Of a DNA stretch of 8,074 nt, positions 7,015 through 8,074 are shown piece by piece. Positions within the stretch are counted from its first letter, which is position 1, and each line of letters opens with the position of its first letter. This DNA is from Rhodanobacteraceae bacterium (GTDB taxonomy: Bacteria > Pseudomonadota > Gammaproteobacteria > Xanthomonadales > SZUA-5): the NCBI GenBank assembly GCA_003233535.1, contig QIMA01000259.1:1-8074 (forward strand), in the 5' to 3' direction. The notes under the pieces were generated by a model. The model ran no database searches. It was not told the DNA's origin and was given only the letters and a program-made list of their open reading frames with translations. The translations under genes and the position numbers were made by a program.

Positions 7015-8074
7015 ATGAAAACCAAATTCGTGTTTATGGGGCTAGTTCTATTGGCGGCAAATCCGTTACTGGCGGCCGATCACAGTGAGGCCCCGCTGGT
7101 CCGCGCTGACCCCACGTCCGATATCAACGACATCTACGCTTTTGTGAACCCAAACGATCCGGACGAGACCATCTTGGTGTTGACGGTGTTTCCGGACGCA
7201 CCTGCCGGAGCGATTTTCTCAGACGCCGTGCAGTACAACTTCTTTCTGACTCAGCAGGGCAGCGAGCCAGTTACGGTCAGCTGCAACTTCGTCGATGAGG
7301 GTGAGGAGATACTTTGTGCCGGTCCCAACGGTCTTTTCGTTCGCGGTGATGTGGGCGGCACTGTAGTCGGCGACGGTATGCGCGTTTATTCCGGGCTACG
7401 TGACGACCCATTCTTCTTCGACGGGCCTGCGTTTGTCCGCACGCGTGACACCCTGACGCCATCGTTTACCGATCCCGGCGTGAACTCATTCGGCAGCTTC
7501 AACACGCTTTCCATCGTACTGGGCGTGCAGTCCTCGCGGCTGATGGGCGAGTCAGTTAACCCTGTTTTCAAGATCTGGGCGAATTCCGAGCGCTTATTCG
7601 GCGACGGCATCACCGGTGCGATTACCGGCGGCTACTACGATGCCGACAATCCTCGCCACGGCTTCTTCGTGCAGGTCACCCAGCTGCCGGATGGTAGCGA
7701 ACGCTTCGTGGTGAGCTGGGACGTCTACACTCCAGACGGCCAACAGCTGTACTTGGTCGGTGATGGACCATTTGATGGCGATACCGCGACGGTGACCCTA
7801 TTTGCCACCAGCGGCGGCAGCTTTCCGCCAACCTTTGGCAATGCCGTAGAGCTGGTGGAGTGGGGCACGGTCACGTTCGTGTTTGTCGATTGCAGCTCGG
7901 CGATCGTTCTCTACAACTCAATCCTTCCTGGCTACGGCAACGGCGAGATTTCGCTAATTCGGCTGACCAATATCGCCGGTTTGGAATGCAAGTTCCTGGC
8001 TGGTGGTCAAGTCGATCGCATGGGTCGCCCAGGGGTGAATACCGCGCTCATCGATCTGCTGACCAGCACCGGCC
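7015..8074 (+). CDS. secreted DUF4331 protein with an inserted second module (3' end off the window)
   Basis: The frame is open from 7015 to the right edge (353 complete residues, no stop). A signal peptide (MKTKFVFMGLVLLAANPLLA) is probably cleaved after residue 20 or 21, so the protein is exported. The mature start DHSEAPLVRADPTSDINDIYAFVNPND (22-48) is the DUF4331 signature, and the family resumes with QVDRMGRPGVNTALID at 332-347. Between the expected neighbours (KIWANSER, near residue 190, and QVDRMGRP) lies an extra stretch at about 205-325. It contains HGFFVQV, SWDVYTPDGQQLYLVGDG (234-251), a GG-x-F segment, WGTVTFVFVDC (283-293), GYGNGEISLIRLT (306-318) and AGLEC (321-325). This looks like a separate beta-rich module seen in other exported gammaproteobacterial proteins. 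Cys pairs C90/C101 and C293/C325 could form disulfides. DUF4331 function is unknown. The strong ribosome site, divergence from the ECF sigma gene and promoter-like motifs suggest sigma-controlled expression. Confidence 0.9.
   Translation, partial: MKTKFVFMGLVLLAANPLLAADHSEAPLVRADPTSDINDIYAFVNPNDPDETILVLTVFPDAPAGAIFSDAVQYNFFLTQQGSEPVTVSCNFVDEGEEILCAGPNGLFVRGDVGGTVVGDGMRVYSGLRDDPFFFDGPAFVRTRDTLTPSFTDPGVNSFGSFNTLSIVLGVQSSRLMGESVNPVFKIWANSERLFGDGITGAITGGYYDADNPRHGFFVQVTQLPDGSERFVVSWDVYTPDGQQLYLVGDGPFDGDTATVTLFATSGGSFPPTFGNAVELVEWGTVTFVFVDCSSAIVLYNSILPGYGNGEISLIRLTNIAGLECKFLAGGQVDRMGRPGVNTALIDLLTSTG
7627..7989 (+). other. module inserted within the DUF4331 domain
   Basis: These bases encode about residues 205-325 of the secreted protein. 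The pattern is Gly-Phe-Phe-Val, then W-x-x-Y-x-x-D-G, L-x-G-x-G, G-G-x-F, W-G-x-x-x-F-x-F-x-x-C, G-Y-G-x-G-x-x-x-L-x-R-L-T, and a closing A-G-x-x-C. I recall it as a free-standing or repeated module of unknown function at the ends of exported proteins. The two cysteines bracket its last third and could be bonded. Boundaries are approximate because the flanking linkers are not conserved. Confidence 0.55.

Noticed and set aside
7277..7613. Minus-strand open frames opposite the DUF4331 gene
   Set aside because: The plus strand holds a long continuous frame with signal peptide, family signature and ribosome site. The opposite frames show no recognisable protein features.

Overview
The window reads as a GC-rich chromosomal segment from a proteobacterium, most likely a gammaproteobacterium. 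The main pointers are a thiG gene overlapping trmB by four bases, a neighbourhood familiar from pseudomonads and relatives, and a TrmB motif of the gammaproteobacterial type (FPDPWHK). The secreted protein at the right end also carries a module I associate with Xanthomonadales-like and related environmental gammaproteobacteria. The order cannot be fixed from the sequence alone.

Layout. At the extreme left, a possible plus-strand gene tail ends at 109 and converges on a minus-strand 12-helix transporter of the MFS/AAA (ATP:ADP antiporter-like) type (70-1392). Upstream of it on the same strand lie a small DUF805 membrane protein (1542-1889), a palindrome-rich 259-bp gap, and a 620-residue SLC13/DASS-type permease with two RCK_C domains (2149-4011). 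These are three membrane proteins with separate gaps, so they need not be one operon. Next, still on the minus strand, is a compact block that would be transcribed as ECF sigma factor (6833-6198), ChrR-like cupin protein (6205-5699), thiG (5635-4841) and trmB (4844-4143). The first pair overlaps by 8 bp and the last pair by 4 bp. The 63-bp gap between the cupin gene and thiG carries two matched 15-bp palindromes. Divergent from the sigma gene, on the plus strand, a secreted DUF4331 protein starts at 7015 and runs off the right edge.

How the genes may work together. An ECF sigma gene, a cupin partner gene and a divergent secreted DUF4331 gene form a plausible regulatory unit: the sigma/cupin pair would sense an envelope or oxidative signal and switch on the DUF4331 gene. 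A promoter-like pair of motifs (GCATCC, 16 bp, CCGTAA) sits just ahead of that gene. This unit lies directly upstream of the housekeeping pair thiG-trmB, where thiS would be expected in many relatives.

The most interesting points are four. The DUF4331 domain is interrupted by a second, unrelated-looking module of about 120 residues. The cupin partner lacks the zinc-binding anti-sigma domain that defines classical ChrR. The tandem palindromes before thiG differ only by paired, compensating changes. There is no thiS next to thiG. I found no tRNA, rRNA, CRISPR array, insertion sequence or integrase.
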